From positions 1,444,756 through 1,508,755 of the forward strand of contig NZ_JACABA010000001.1 in assembly GCF_013377015.1 (NCBI RefSeq): 64,000 nt of DNA, in the 5' to 3' direction. Position numbers and translations under genes: made by a program. This DNA comes from Rhodopseudomonas sp. GTDB taxonomy: Bacteria; Pseudomonadota; Alphaproteobacteria; Rhizobiales; Xanthobacteraceae. This document shows positions 29,889-44,313 of this stretch, piece after piece. Positions within the stretch are counted from its first letter, which is position 1. Each line of letters begins with the position of its first letter. Below the pieces are notes generated by a model that was not told where the DNA came from, did not search any database, and saw only the letters and a list, made by a program, of their open reading frames with translations.

Positions 29889-30425
29889 ATGCCGCGTTTG
29901 TTCACCGGACTAGAGATCCCGGCCGAGATCGGCCAGACACTCTCCAACTTGCGCGGCGGCCTGCCGGGCGCGCGCTGGATCGACCCCGAAAATTACCACG
30001 TCACCCTGCGCTTCATCGGCGATATCGACGGCGTCACGGCGAATGAAATCGCCTCCACTTTGGTGCGAATCAACCGCAAGCCGTTCGACGTGGCGCTGCA
30101 GGGCCTGTCGAGCTTCGGCGGCAAGAAGCCGCGCGCGGTAGTCGCCTCGGTGGTGCCGAGCCGGCCGCTGATCGAATTGCAGGCCGAGCTGGAGCGGCTG
30201 ATGCAGCGCTTCGGGCTCGATCCTGAAGGCCGCAAATTCGTCCCGCATGTGACGCTGGCGCGGCTGCGTGACGCCTCGAACCAGGACGTCGCCGACTATC
30301 TCTCGGTGCGCGGCTATTTCCCGACCCGGGTGTTCAAGGCCTCGCGCTTCGTGCTGTTTTCGTCGCGCGCCTCCACCGGCGGCGGGCCCTATGTGGTCGA
30401 GGCGCCCTACGAGCTGACGGCGTGA
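29889..30425 (+). CDS. thpR: RNA 2',3'-cyclic phosphodiesterase
   Basis: Member of the 2H phosphoesterase family, opening 2',3'-cyclic phosphates on RNA ends; older name 2'-5' RNA ligase. The 178-residue product has the two catalytic HxTx motifs: H37-V-T39 (NYHVTLRF) and H120-V-T122 (FVPHVTLARL), separated by about 80 residues as expected. It starts MPRLFTGLEIPAEIG. The 130 bases before it are AT-rich; TTGGCT at 29800-29805 and TAACAT at 29822-29827 (16-base spacer) may be its promoter. Confidence 0.94.
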   Translation: MPRLFTGLEIPAEIGQTLSNLRGGLPGARWIDPENYHVTLRFIGDIDGVTANEIASTLVRINRKPFDVALQGLSSFGGKKPRAVVASVVPSRPLIELQAELERLMQRFGLDPEGRKFVPHVTLARLRDASNQDVADYLSVRGYFPTRVFKASRFVLFSSRASTGGGPYVVEAPYELTA

Positions 30426-30495
30426 GGCCATCCGCATAGCCCCTCCGTGAATTCACGGCTTGCATTTTGTCGCGCGGTAAGGCCGTAAAGGCGGC

Positions 30496-31683
30496 ATGTC
30501 GTCGACCCCGCCCGCCTCCTTCCGCGAACAATATCAGGCTCTCGTCTCCTCCGGCGCGATCGAGGCCGACCCGGCCCAGGCCCGTGCGGTCAGGGCCTTT
30601 GCCGACCTCGAGGCCAAGCTGGCCGGCTACAAGCCGGCGAAGAAACATGGCTTTCTCGGCCGGCTGTTCGGCGCCGAAAAGGACCAGCCGGCGCCGCGCG
30701 GGCTCTACGTCTATGGCGAGGTCGGCCGCGGCAAGACAATGCTGATGGACCTGTTTTTCGACTCCAGCCCGGTGGCACTGAAGCGCCGCGCGCATTTTCA
30801 TGAATTCATGGCCGAGGCCCATGAGCGGATCTACGCCTTCCGCCAGAACATCAAGCGCGGCGAAATTCCCGATGGCGACGTCATCGCGCTGACCGCGGCG
30901 TCGATCTTCGACGAGGCTTGGCTGTTGTGCTTCGACGAATTCCACGTCACCGACATTGCCGATGCGATGATCCTGTCGCGGCTGTTCGCCAAGCTGTTCG
31001 AACTCGGCACCGTGGTGGTGGCAACCTCCAACGTCGCGCCCGACAATCTCTACAAAGGCGGGCTGAACCGGGCGCTGTTCCTGCCGTTCATTGGACTTCT
31101 GAAGGGCCGGATGGAGATCTTGCGGCTCGATGCCCGCACCGATTATCGACTTGAAAAGCTGGCCGGGATGAAGGTCTGGCTGACGCCGGCGGATCGCGAA
31201 GCCACCGCCGCGATCGACCGGGCCTGGGCGCGGATCACCGGCGGCGCGCCGGGTCATGCCCGCGACATCTCAATCAAGGGCCGTATCCTGCACGTGCCGA
31301 AATCCGACCACCATGTGGCGCGGTTTTCCTTCGCCGATCTGTGCGAGAAGCCACTGGGCGCCTCGGATTACCTGAAGCTGGCGCACGACTACCACACCAT
31401 CATGATCGACCACATCCCGGTGATGCACTCCGCGGACCGCAACGCCGCCAAGCGCTTCATCACCCTGATCGACACGCTGTACGACAATGCGGTGAAGCTG
31501 ATGGCCTCAGCGGAGGCCGATCCGGTGTCGCTGTATCGCGCCACCGAAGGCCATGAGGCCAACGAGTTCAAACGGACCTCGTCGCGGCTGATCGAGATGA
31601 GCTCGGAATCCTACCTGGCGCTGCCGCACGGCCGCAGCGATTCCACCGCGACCGGGTCTTCTACGGGACTGGTGGAAACGTAG
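30496..31683 (+). CDS. zapE: Cell division ATPase ZapE (AFG1 family)
   Basis: ATPase that in E. coli interacts with FtsZ and modulates Z-ring constriction. The 395-residue product has Walker A GEVGRGKT at 74-81, Walker B CFDEFHVTD around Asp147-Glu148, and the AFG1 features MDLFF, RAHFHEFM and YKGGLNR. Its C-terminal region includes RFSFADLCEKPLGASDYLKLAHDYHTIMIDHIPVM, a block diagnostic of the family. A palindromic repeat follows, and mdh comes next on the same strand 313 bases away. Confidence 0.95.
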   Translation: MSSTPPASFREQYQALVSSGAIEADPAQARAVRAFADLEAKLAGYKPAKKHGFLGRLFGAEKDQPAPRGLYVYGEVGRGKTMLMDLFFDSSPVALKRRAHFHEFMAEAHERIYAFRQNIKRGEIPDGDVIALTAASIFDEAWLLCFDEFHVTDIADAMILSRLFAKLFELGTVVVATSNVAPDNLYKGGLNRALFLPFIGLLKGRMEILRLDARTDYRLEKLAGMKVWLTPADREATAAIDRAWARITGGAPGHARDISIKGRILHVPKSDHHVARFSFADLCEKPLGASDYLKLAHDYHTIMIDHIPVMHSADRNAAKRFITLIDTLYDNAVKLMASAEADPVSLYRATEGHEANEFKRTSSRLIEMSSESYLALPHGRSDSTATGSSTGLVET

Positions 31684-31701
31684 GCAACGCCCACACAGCC
31701 A

Positions 31702-32965
<1,264 letters not shown>

Positions 32966-33016
32966 CCGCACGCTCGACCCGCCATTGTTGCCGCTGAAGA
33001 TTTCGGGGATCGCCAG

Positions 33017-34213
<1,197 letters not shown>

Positions 34214-34216
34214 GTT

Positions 34217-34696
34217 ATGGCGCAGGACCATCTCGCCGCGCCGCAACCGCTGGAGGAGCATCGCAGGCTCGCGGCGTTCGCGGGCGAGTGGGCTGGGGAA
34301 GAGACGGTGTTTCCGTCTCGCTGGAACGCCGGCGGAACCGCCAGCTCCAAGGTTACCGCACGGATCGACCTCGACGGCTTCTATCTGATCCAGGACACGC
34401 GCCAGTTTCGCAACGGCAAGGAAAGCTTCGCCACTCACGGCGTGTTCACCTACGACCGGGACGACCGGCTCTACAAATTGTTCTGGCACGATTCGCTGGG
34501 CTACACCCCGCCGGCGCCGGCCACCGGCGGCTGGAAGGACAATATCCTGACGCTGCGGCGCGGCTCGCTGCGCGGCACCGCGCGACATGTCTATGAGATC
34601 ATCGACGACAACAATTACACGCTAAAGATTCAATTCTCGCCCGACTCCGAAGGATGGGCCGACGTGCTCACGGGCATCTATCGCCGGACGACCTGA
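34217..34696 (+). CDS. DUF1579-like small protein between sucC and sucD
   Basis: The 159-residue product starts [34 protein letters not shown], three bases after sucC. The fold looks like a single beta-barrel: [93 protein letters not shown]. This resembles the DUF1579 family of probable small-ligand or heme-binding barrels; function unknown. There is no signal peptide, so it is cytoplasmic. Its location inside the succinyl-CoA synthetase operon suggests co-expression with the TCA enzymes. Confidence 0.8.
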   Translation: MAQDHLAAPQPLEEHRRLAAFAGEWAGEETVFPSRWNAGGTASSKVTARIDLDGFYLIQDTRQFRNGKESFATHGVFTYDRDDRLYKLFWHDSLGYTPPAPATGGWKDNILTLRRGSLRGTARHVYEIIDDNNYTLKIQFSPDSEGWADVLTGIYRRTT

Positions 34697-34731
34697 TCCC
34701 TTCCCGACCGACTGCGAAAGCATCACCGACC

Positions 34732-35616
34732 ATGGCCATCCTGATCGACAACAACACCAAAGTCATTTGCCAGGGCTTCACCGGCAAGAACGGCACCTTC
34801 CATTCCGAGGCCGCGATGGCCTACGGCACCAAAATGGTCGGCGGCACCTCGCCCGGCAAAGGCGGCTCGACCCATCTCGGGCTGCCGGTGTTCGACACCG
34901 TGGCCGAGGCCAGGGACCGGACCGGCGCCGACGCCTCGGTGATCTATGTGCCGCCGCCGGGCGCCGCCGACGCGATCTGCGAGGCGATCGATGCCGAGAT
35001 CCCGCTTATCGTTTGCATCACCGAGGGCATTCCGGTGCTCGACATGGTGCGGGTGAAGCGCTCGCTGCAAGGCTCGAAGTCGCGGCTGATCGGGCCTAAC
35101 TGCCCCGGCGTGATGACCGCAGGCGAATGCAAGATCGGCATCATGCCGGCCAACATCTTCAAGCCGGGCTCGGTCGGCATCGTGTCGCGCTCCGGCACAC
35201 TGACCTATGAGGCGGTATTCCAGACCACTAGCGAAGGCCTCGGCCAGACCACTGCGGTCGGCATCGGCGGCGATCCGGTCAAGGGCACCGAGTTCATCGA
35301 CGTTCTGGAGATGTTCCTGGCCGACCCCAAAACCTTGTCGATCGTCATGATCGGCGAGATCGGCGGCTCGGCCGAGGAGGACGCCGCCCAGTTCCTGATC
35401 GACGAGGCCAAGCGCGGCCGATCCAAGCCGATGGTCGGTTTCATCGCCGGTGTCACCGCGCCTCCCGGCCGCCGCATGGGCCATGCCGGCGCGATCATCT
35501 CGGGCGGCAAGGGAGATGCCGGCTCGAAGACCGCAGCGATGGAAGCCGCCGGCATCGTGGTCTCGCCCTCGCCGGCCCGGCTCGGAAAGACCCTTGCCGA
35601 AAAATTGAAGTCTTAG
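34732..35616 (+). CDS. sucD: Succinyl-CoA synthetase, alpha subunit
   Basis: Catalytic partner of SucC, phosphorylated on a histidine during turnover. The 294-residue product starts [21 protein letters not shown]. The CoA-binding Rossmann domain has [14 protein letters not shown]; the active-site histidine is about His251 in [29 protein letters not shown] is the conserved phosphate-binding loop. It lies 35 bases after the DUF1579-like gene. Confidence 0.98.
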   Translation: MAILIDNNTKVICQGFTGKNGTFHSEAAMAYGTKMVGGTSPGKGGSTHLGLPVFDTVAEARDRTGADASVIYVPPPGAADAICEAIDAEIPLIVCITEGIPVLDMVRVKRSLQGSKSRLIGPNCPGVMTAGECKIGIMPANIFKPGSVGIVSRSGTLTYEAVFQTTSEGLGQTTAVGIGGDPVKGTEFIDVLEMFLADPKTLSIVMIGEIGGSAEEDAAQFLIDEAKRGRSKPMVGFIAGVTAPPGRRMGHAGAIISGGKGDAGSKTAAMEAAGIVVSPSPARLGKTLAEKLKS

Positions 35617-35680
35617 TTCAGACCTTGTTTCTTTACCGGCTTACATTTCTCGAAATTCAGGTATTAAGGTGCACTATGTT

Positions 35681-35703
35681 GCTGATCCGGTAACCGGATC
35701 AGC
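35681..35703 (+). other. Perfect hairpin in the sucA leader
   Basis: A 10-bp inverted repeat GCTGATCCGG (35681-35690) / CCGGATCAGC (35694-35703) with a TAA loop lies in the 129-base spacer before sucA, 43 bases upstream of its start. No T-run follows, so it is not an intrinsic terminator. It could be an operator or an RNA processing or stability element. TATTAA at 35662-35667 just upstream is a possible -10. Confidence 0.45.
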
Positions 35704-35745
35704 CGTCGCCGTATCCGACGCGACACTCATTATCAGGACGCAATC

Positions 35746-38703
<2,958 letters not shown>

Positions 38704-38787
38704 CCGTCGCGCCACCGGTTTTGTTCGAAAAAGCGATCAGACGCGGATCGCCGGCAAGGCCGGCGACGCCGCAAGAGGGAAGAAGCA

Positions 38788-40038
38788 ATGACTGAAATTC
38801 GCGTTCCAACGCTCGGCGAGTCAGTGACCGAAGCCACCATCGGCCGCTGGTTCAAGAAGGCCGGCGATGCCGTCGCGGTCGACGAGCCGTTGGTCGAACT
38901 GGAGACCGACAAGGTCACCATCGAAGTGCCGGCGCCCTCCGCCGGCACGCTCGGCGAGATCATAGCCAAGGACGGCGAAACCGTCGCGGTCGGCGCGCTG
39001 CTCGGGCAGATCTCGGACGGCGTCGCCGGCAAGGTCGCCGCCGCCCCCAGCAAGGCCGCCGCGCCGGCTGCTGCTCCCGCTGCCGCGCCCCCCGCCGCGG
39101 CGCCGTCGGCGCCCACTGCGAAAGCTGCACCGGCCGATACGCCGCAAGCGCCGTCGGTGCGACGGATTTCCGCGGAAAGCGGGATCGACGCCGCCACCGT
39201 GCCGGGCTCCGGCAAGGACGGCCGTGTCACCAAGGGCGACATGCTGGCGGCGATCGAAAAGGCCGCCTCGGCCCCGACCCCGGTGAACCAGCCCGCCGCC
39301 GCGGTGCAGGTCCGCGCACCCTCGCCGGCCGACGACGCCGCGCGCGAAGAGCGCGTCAAGATGACCCGGCTGCGCCAGACTATCGCGCGCCGGCTCAAGG
39401 AAGTTCAGAACACCGCTGCGATGCTGACGACCTTCAACGAGGTCGACATGAGCCACATCATGGCGATGCGAACGCAATACAAGGACGTGTTCGAGAAGAA
39501 GCACGGCGCCAAGCTCGGCTTCATGGGCTTCTTCACCAAGGCCTGCGTACAGGCGCTGAAGGACATCCCGGCTGCCAATGCCGAGATCGACGGCACTGAC
39601 CTGATCTACAAGAACTACTACCACGTCGGCGTCGCCGTCGGCACCGACAAGGGCCTGGTGGTGCCGGTGGTGCGCGACTGCGATCAGAAGTCGATCGCCG
39701 AGATCGAGAAGAGCATCGCCGATTTCGGCCGCCGCGCCCGCGACGGCCAGCTCAAGATCGACGAGATGCAGGGCGGCACGTTCACCATCACCAATGGCGG
39801 GATCTACGGCTCGCTGATGTCGACCCCGATCCTGAACGCGCCGCAATCGGCGATCCTCGGCATGCACAAGATCCAGGAACGTCCCGTGGCGATCGCCGGC
39901 AAGGTCGAGATCCGACCGATGATGTATCTGGCGCTGAGCTACGACCACCGCGTGATCGACGGCAAGGAAGCGGTGACCTTCCTGGTCCGCGTCAAGGAAA
40001 GCCTGGAAGACCCGGCGCGGCTGGTACTGGACCTATGA
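38788..40038 (+). CDS. sucB: Dihydrolipoyllysine succinyltransferase (E2 of OGDH)
   Basis: Core of the 2-oxoglutarate dehydrogenase complex: transfers succinyl from E1 to CoA through a lipoyl arm. The 416-residue product has one lipoyl domain with Lys42 ([15 protein letters not shown]), an Ala/Pro-rich linker, a peripheral-subunit-binding domain ([31 protein letters not shown]), a second linker and the catalytic domain with His387 and Asp391 ([13 protein letters not shown]). Ribosome binding site AGAGGGAAGAAGCA. Confidence 0.98.
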   Translation: MTEIRVPTLGESVTEATIGRWFKKAGDAVAVDEPLVELETDKVTIEVPAPSAGTLGEIIAKDGETVAVGALLGQISDGVAGKVAAAPSKAAAPAAAPAAAPPAAAPSAPTAKAAPADTPQAPSVRRISAESGIDAATVPGSGKDGRVTKGDMLAAIEKAASAPTPVNQPAAAVQVRAPSPADDAAREERVKMTRLRQTIARRLKEVQNTAAMLTTFNEVDMSHIMAMRTQYKDVFEKKHGAKLGFMGFFTKACVQALKDIPAANAEIDGTDLIYKNYYHVGVAVGTDKGLVVPVVRDCDQKSIAEIEKSIADFGRRARDGQLKIDEMQGGTFTITNGGIYGSLMSTPILNAPQSAILGMHKIQERPVAIAGKVEIRPMMYLALSYDHRVIDGKEAVTFLVRVKESLEDPARLVLDL

Positions 40039-40103
40039 CGCCGGCTTGATGCTGGCCGTTGATGTTCGGCGGCGCGGCCGCCGGTGCTGCTGGGGGGAGC
40101 GCG

Positions 40104-40505
40104 ATGCAGCCACTGCCGACTGAAATCACCGTGCTGGGCTGGAGCGTGGTGCTGCTGATCGCACAGATGTTCCTGGCCTCGGTGCCTGTCACCAAGGAGC
40201 TCGGCGGTCTGTATCAGGCCGGCCCGCGCGACGAGGGCAAGGCGGCGCGCGGGCGATTCGCCGGACGCGCCGGGCGCGCGTTTCGCAATCTGCTGGAAAC
40301 CTATCCGGTGTTCGTGGCGCTGGCACTGGCGCTCGCCGTCACCGGTCGCACCGGTGGCTGGGGCGCGCTCGGCGCCGAGATCTGGCTGGTGGCGCGGATT
40401 CTCTATGTGCCGGCCTACCTGATTCATTTTCCGTTCGCGCGCACGTTCGTGTGGTTCGTGTCGCTGCTGGCACTGATCGCGATGCTGGTGCGGCTTCTGA
40501 GCTAG
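40104..40505 (+). CDS. MAPEG-family membrane protein
   Basis: The 133-residue product starts MQPLPTEITVLGWSVVLLIAQMF; the ATG at 40104 follows GGGGGAGCGCG and was preferred over one 45 bases upstream. Four hydrophobic segments and the motif RAGRAFRNLLETYPVFVALALALAV match the MAPEG group (membrane-associated eicosanoid/glutathione metabolism), which in bacteria is small and poorly characterised. It lies between sucB and an SDR gene, probably co-transcribed. Confidence 0.82.
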   Translation: MQPLPTEITVLGWSVVLLIAQMFLASVPVTKELGGLYQAGPRDEGKAARGRFAGRAGRAFRNLLETYPVFVALALALAVTGRTGGWGALGAEIWLVARILYVPAYLIHFPFARTFVWFVSLLALIAMLVRLLS

Positions 40506-40519
40506 ACCTGGATGGAGGG

Positions 40520-41275
40520 ATGCATTCCTTGACCGACCGCGTTGTCATCGTCACCGGCGGAAGTCGCGGCATCGGCCGGGCGACCGCGATCGCCGCCGCG
40601 GGCCGCGGTTTCCGGGTCGTCGTCGGCTATGCCAGCAATGCCGCCGCGGCAGGAGAAGTGGTCGCCAAGATCGAGGCCAGCAACGGCAAGGCGATAGCAG
40701 TGAAATGCGATGTCGGCAGCGAGGATGACATCATTGCCCTGTTCAAGGCGGCGGACGCGTTCGGCACGCTCGGCGCGCTGGTCAACAATGCCGGGATCGT
40801 CGGCCCGACCTCGCGGGTCGACGAGATGTCGGCCGAGCGAATCCAGCGCATGATGGCGGTCAACGTCACCGGCAGCATTCTGTGCGCCCGCGAGGCGGTG
40901 AAGCGGATGTCGACCCGGCACGGCGGCAACGGCGGCGTCATCATCAACCTGTCGTCGGTTGCCGCCAAGCTCGGCTCGCCCAACACCTATGTCGACTACG
41001 CCGCCTCGAAAGGCGCGATCGATTCCTTCACTGTCGGTCTGGGCCACGAGGTCGCCGGCGAAGGCATCCGGGTCGCGGCGATCCGCCCCGGACTGATCGA
41101 CACCGAAATCCACGCCTCGGGCGGCGAGCCGGATCGCGCCCACCGACTCAGCCACATGGTGCCGATGAAGCGCGTCGGCACCGCCGACGAAATCGCCAAC
41201 GCCATTGTCTGGCTGCTGTCCGACGAGGCGAGCTACGTCACCTCGGCGATTCTCGACGTTTCGGGCGGGCGTTAG
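40520..41275 (+). CDS. Short-chain dehydrogenase/reductase
   Basis: NAD(P)-dependent oxidoreductase of the classical SDR type; substrate unknown. The 251-residue product has the cofactor motif TGGSRGIG at 12-19, VNNAG at 88-92, catalytic Ser in NLSSVAA and Tyr160-x3-Lys164 (YVDYAASK), and ends with a SDR-typical SAILDVSGGR. It starts 14 bases after the MAPEG gene with a GGAGGG site close to the ATG. It resembles glucose/ribitol dehydrogenase-like SDRs. Confidence 0.92.
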   Translation: MHSLTDRVVIVTGGSRGIGRATAIAAAGRGFRVVVGYASNAAAAGEVVAKIEASNGKAIAVKCDVGSEDDIIALFKAADAFGTLGALVNNAGIVGPTSRVDEMSAERIQRMMAVNVTGSILCAREAVKRMSTRHGGNGGVIINLSSVAAKLGSPNTYVDYAASKGAIDSFTVGLGHEVAGEGIRVAAIRPGLIDTEIHASGGEPDRAHRLSHMVPMKRVGTADEIANAIVWLLSDEASYVTSAILDVSGGR

Positions 41276-41322
41276 GGTGATATGCTGTTGGCCATTGCGA
41301 TTACCGTCATTGGGGAGCGGAC

Positions 41323-41598
41323 ATGGCCGACGAAATCGATCTGAGATTTCTGGGCGAACAGATCAAGCGCCTGCAGGGCGACGTCAGGCTGGTCAAGACT
41401 GAGATGGCGCAGATGCGTGCCGACAACGTCAAGGTCAACAGCGATGTGGTGGCGCTCAGCGCCGCGCTGAGCCGCATGGAAGGACAGCTCGACGCCTTTC
41501 GTGAATCGGTCGGTGACCGGTTCGATCAGCAAGTCGAACTGATCAAATCCAGCTTTCGCGCGCTTTCGGAAGACATTCAAACCATAAAGAAGTCCTGA
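41323..41598 (+). CDS. Small coiled-coil protein before lpdA
   Basis: The 91-residue product starts [21 protein letters not shown] after GGGGAGCGGAC. The whole length has heptad-like hydrophobic spacing ([37 protein letters not shown]), so it is predicted to be an extended helical coiled coil with no signal or membrane segment. The stop is one base before the lpdA start. No family or function is recognised. The context suggests a partner or assembly factor of the dehydrogenase complexes, but this is speculation. Confidence 0.78.
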   Translation: MADEIDLRFLGEQIKRLQGDVRLVKTEMAQMRADNVKVNSDVVALSAALSRMEGQLDAFRESVGDRFDQQVELIKSSFRALSEDIQTIKKS

Positions 41599-41599
41599 C

Positions 41600-43003
41600 A
41601 TGCCCTCCTACGATCTCGTTATCATCGGCACCGGCCCCGGCGGCTATGTCTGCGCGATCCGCGCGGCGCAACTCGGCCTCAAGGTCGCGGTGGTGGAGAA
41701 GCAGCCGACGCTCGGCGGTACTTGCCTCAACATCGGCTGCATGCCCTCGAAGGCGCTGCTCTATGCGTCGGAAATGTTCGAAGAAGCCGGGCACTCCTTC
41801 GCCAAGATGGGAATCACGGTGGCGGCACCGAAGCTCGACCTACCGGCGATGATGGCCTTCAAGCAGCAGGGCATCGACGGCAACACCAAGGGCGTCGAGT
41901 TCCTGATGAAGAAGAACAAGATCGACGTGATCCACGGCAAGGGCAAGCTGCTCGGCGCCGGCAAGGTCGAGGTCGCAGGCGCCGACGGCAAGTCCCAGAC
42001 CGTCGAGGCCAAGAACATCGTGATCGCCACCGGCTCGGACGTCGCGCGACTGAAGGGCATCGAAATCGACGAGAAGCGGATCGTGTCGTCGACCGGCGCG
42101 TTGTCGCTGGACAAGGTGCCGGAGAAACTGATCGTGGTCGGCGCCGGCGTGATCGGGCTCGAGCTCGGTTCGGTGTGGCGACGGCTCGGCGCCCAGGTTA
42201 CCGTGGTGGAATTTCTCGACCGCATCCTGCCCGGCATGGACGGCGAGGTGGTCAAGCAATTCCAGCGCATCCTGGAGAAGCAGGGTTTTGTCTTCAAGCT
42301 CGGCGCCAAGGTCACCAGCATCGACAGCTCAGCGGCAAAACTGAAGGTCCAGGTCGAGGCCGCCGCTGGCGGCAATCCGGAAGCGCTGGAGGCCGACGTG
42401 GTACTGGTCGCAATCGGGCGCGTCCCCTACACCAGCGGCCTTGGCCTGACCGAAGCCGGCGTCGCGCTCGACGAGCGCGGCCGGATCAAGATCGACGGTC
42501 ATTTCGCCTCCAGCGTGAAGGGCATCTACGCGATCGGCGACGTCGTGCGCGGCCCGATGCTGGCGCACAAGGCCGAGGACGAGGGCGTCGCGGTCGCGGA
42601 GATCCTCGCCGGCAAGGCCGGGCACGTGAACTACGACGTCATCCCCGGCGTGGTCTACACCACGCCGGAAGTCTCCTCGGTCGGAAAGACCGAAGAGGAA
42701 CTGAAAGAGGCAGGCGTGGCCTACACCGTCGGCAAGTTTCCGTTCACCGCCAATGGCCGCTCCAAGGTCAACCAGACCACCGACGGCTTTGTGAAGATTC
42801 TCGCCGACGCCAAGACCGACCGCGTGCTTGGCGTGCATATCGTCGGCCGCGAGGCTGGCGAGATGATCCATGAGGCCGCGGTGCTGATGGAATTCGGCGG
42901 CTCCGCGGAAGACTTGGCGCGCACCTGCCACGCCCATCCGACCCGGTCCGAGGCGGTCAAGGAAGCCGCGCTTGCGGTCGGCAAGCGCGCGATCCATATG
43001 TAA
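41600..43003 (+). CDS. lpdA: Dihydrolipoyl dehydrogenase (E3)
   Basis: FAD flavoprotein reoxidising dihydrolipoamide of the 2-oxoglutarate dehydrogenase complex. The 467-residue product has the FAD motif GTGPGG at 10-15, redox disulfide Cys42-Cys47 ([13 protein letters not shown]), NAD motif [14 protein letters not shown] and catalytic His446-Glu451 ([10 protein letters not shown]). It ends with VGKRAIHM. It is the third catalytic component gene of the complex, separated from sucB by three small genes. Confidence 0.98.
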   Translation: MPSYDLVIIGTGPGGYVCAIRAAQLGLKVAVVEKQPTLGGTCLNIGCMPSKALLYASEMFEEAGHSFAKMGITVAAPKLDLPAMMAFKQQGIDGNTKGVEFLMKKNKIDVIHGKGKLLGAGKVEVAGADGKSQTVEAKNIVIATGSDVARLKGIEIDEKRIVSSTGALSLDKVPEKLIVVGAGVIGLELGSVWRRLGAQVTVVEFLDRILPGMDGEVVKQFQRILEKQGFVFKLGAKVTSIDSSAAKLKVQVEAAAGGNPEALEADVVLVAIGRVPYTSGLGLTEAGVALDERGRIKIDGHFASSVKGIYAIGDVVRGPMLAHKAEDEGVAVAEILAGKAGHVNYDVIPGVVYTTPEVSSVGKTEEELKEAGVAYTVGKFPFTANGRSKVNQTTDGFVKILADAKTDRVLGVHIVGREAGEMIHEAAVLMEFGGSAEDLARTCHAHPTRSEAVKEAALAVGKRAIHM

Positions 43004-43039
43004 TGCAGCCCCGGCTTCGTCCGGATCCGGACGAGGCCG

Positions 43040-43582
43040 ATGATGCGACGCCTGCTCCAGCCGCTGTGGTTTCTACTCGCCGTCGCGTTCCTGATCGAGG
43101 CCTGGTTCTGGGACCACCTCGAGCCGGTGGTCGAGCGCATCGTCGCGCTGATCCCGCTCCGCGAATTCAAGCTCTGGCTGGAGCGGCGGATCGAAAGCCT
43201 GTCGCCGGCGGCGACGCTGGTGGTGTTCCTGGTCCCGGTGGCGCCGCTCTATCCGCTGAAACTGTTCGCGCTAGCGCTGATCGCGCAGCAGCACTGGATC
43301 GCCGGGCTCGCGATCTTCGCCTTTGCGCAAGTGGTCGGGCTCGGCATTGCCGCCTTCATCTTCGATCTGACCAAGCCGAAACTGCTGCAGATGCGCTGGT
43401 TCGCCGCAATGTACCGCTGGGTGATCGAGCTGCGCGCCAAAGCGCACGCCTATGTCGCGCCGATCATGGCGGCCATCAGAATCCGGATGCGGGAAGCGCT
43501 CGGCCGCAAAGGTGGCGGCTGGGGGGCGCGAACGCTGCGACTGATGCAACGCTTCCGTAAGCGCGTGCAGCAGTCGCGGTAA
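43040..43582 (+). CDS. Hypothetical inner-membrane protein
   Basis: The 180-residue product starts MMRRLLQPLWFLLAVAFLIEAWFWDHL. It has hydrophobic segments near residues 5-22, 55-85 (LSPAATLVVFLVPVAPLYPLKLFALALI) and 88-110 (IAGLAIFAFAQVVGLGIAAFIF), and a long basic C-terminus (RKGGGWGARTLRLMQRFRKRVQQSR). No family was recognised with confidence. It starts 36 bases after lpdA on the same strand and may be co-transcribed. Confidence 0.7.
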   Translation: MMRRLLQPLWFLLAVAFLIEAWFWDHLEPVVERIVALIPLREFKLWLERRIESLSPAATLVVFLVPVAPLYPLKLFALALIAQQHWIAGLAIFAFAQVVGLGIAAFIFDLTKPKLLQMRWFAAMYRWVIELRAKAHAYVAPIMAAIRIRMREALGRKGGGWGARTLRLMQRFRKRVQQSR

Positions 43583-43593
43583 CCTTTCGTCCG

Positions 43594-44184
43594 TTACATC
43601 AGATGCACGGCGTGCGGCGCAAACAGCCCGATCGCGGTGAACGCCAGCCCGGTGACCGCCAGCAGGCCGGAAATCCAGGCCAGCGCAATCATCCCGGTAA
43701 TGATGGTCGCCGATGCCAGCACAATGCCGATCTGGAACGCGGCTGAAGCCACTTCGTAATGATGGTACCGCGCCATCGCCAGATCGCGATCGTGCTCAGC
43801 GTGCTTGGCGCGCTCGGCGAGCTGCTCGGAGCCCTCTCCGGTCTCCGGCTCAGAGCGGTAGCGCGCCGCGGTCTTGGCCCATTCATCAATCTGCTTCGCC
43901 AGCGCGGCCTTGGCAGCATCATCGCCCATCACGCCAAGGCTCAGCTTGGCCTGATCGGAGGTCGCCTGCACCACGGTGCGGCGGATGCTCTTGGCCTGAA
44001 AGAACGCCCACAGGTTCGAGGCCTCGACGTTCTTCGAAATCGATTCGGTCTGCGCGCCCTTGCCGAGTGTTTCCGACAGCGCCAGGAACAGCGCGATCAC
44101 CGCGATCAGCAGCGCGATCTTCTTGTTCGAGCCCGATGCGTGTTCCGCATGCTCGGCGTGCTCCATACTCTCGTGCGCGCTCAT
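43594..44184 (-). CDS. DUF4337-like membrane protein
   Basis: The 196-residue product starts MSAHESMEHAEHAEHASGSNKKIALLIAVIALFLALSE after AGGGAGC. A His-rich N-terminus precedes a first membrane helix. A soluble helical part (ESISKNVEASNLWAFFQAKSIRRTVVQATSDQ...) follows, then two further membrane helices at the C-terminus. The NVEASNLWAFFQAKSIR segment is characteristic of DUF4337. Function unknown. It converges on the membrane protein gene ending at 43582. Confidence 0.8.
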   Translation of the reverse strand: MSAHESMEHAEHAEHASGSNKKIALLIAVIALFLALSETLGKGAQTESISKNVEASNLWAFFQAKSIRRTVVQATSDQAKLSLGVMGDDAAKAALAKQIDEWAKTAARYRSEPETGEGSEQLAERAKHAEHDRDLAMARYHHYEVASAAFQIGIVLASATIITGMIALAWISGLLAVTGLAFTAIGLFAPHAVHLM

Positions 44185-44313
44185 CTCGTGCTCCCTTTGT
44201 AACAAAACGGTCATGCCCGGGTCGCCCCTGGCCGCGCTTACTAGCATCGGAACTTGTCAGCGGGATGGATGGCCGGGTCAAGTCCGCCGACGCGGCTGTG
44301 GATGACGGTGTGG

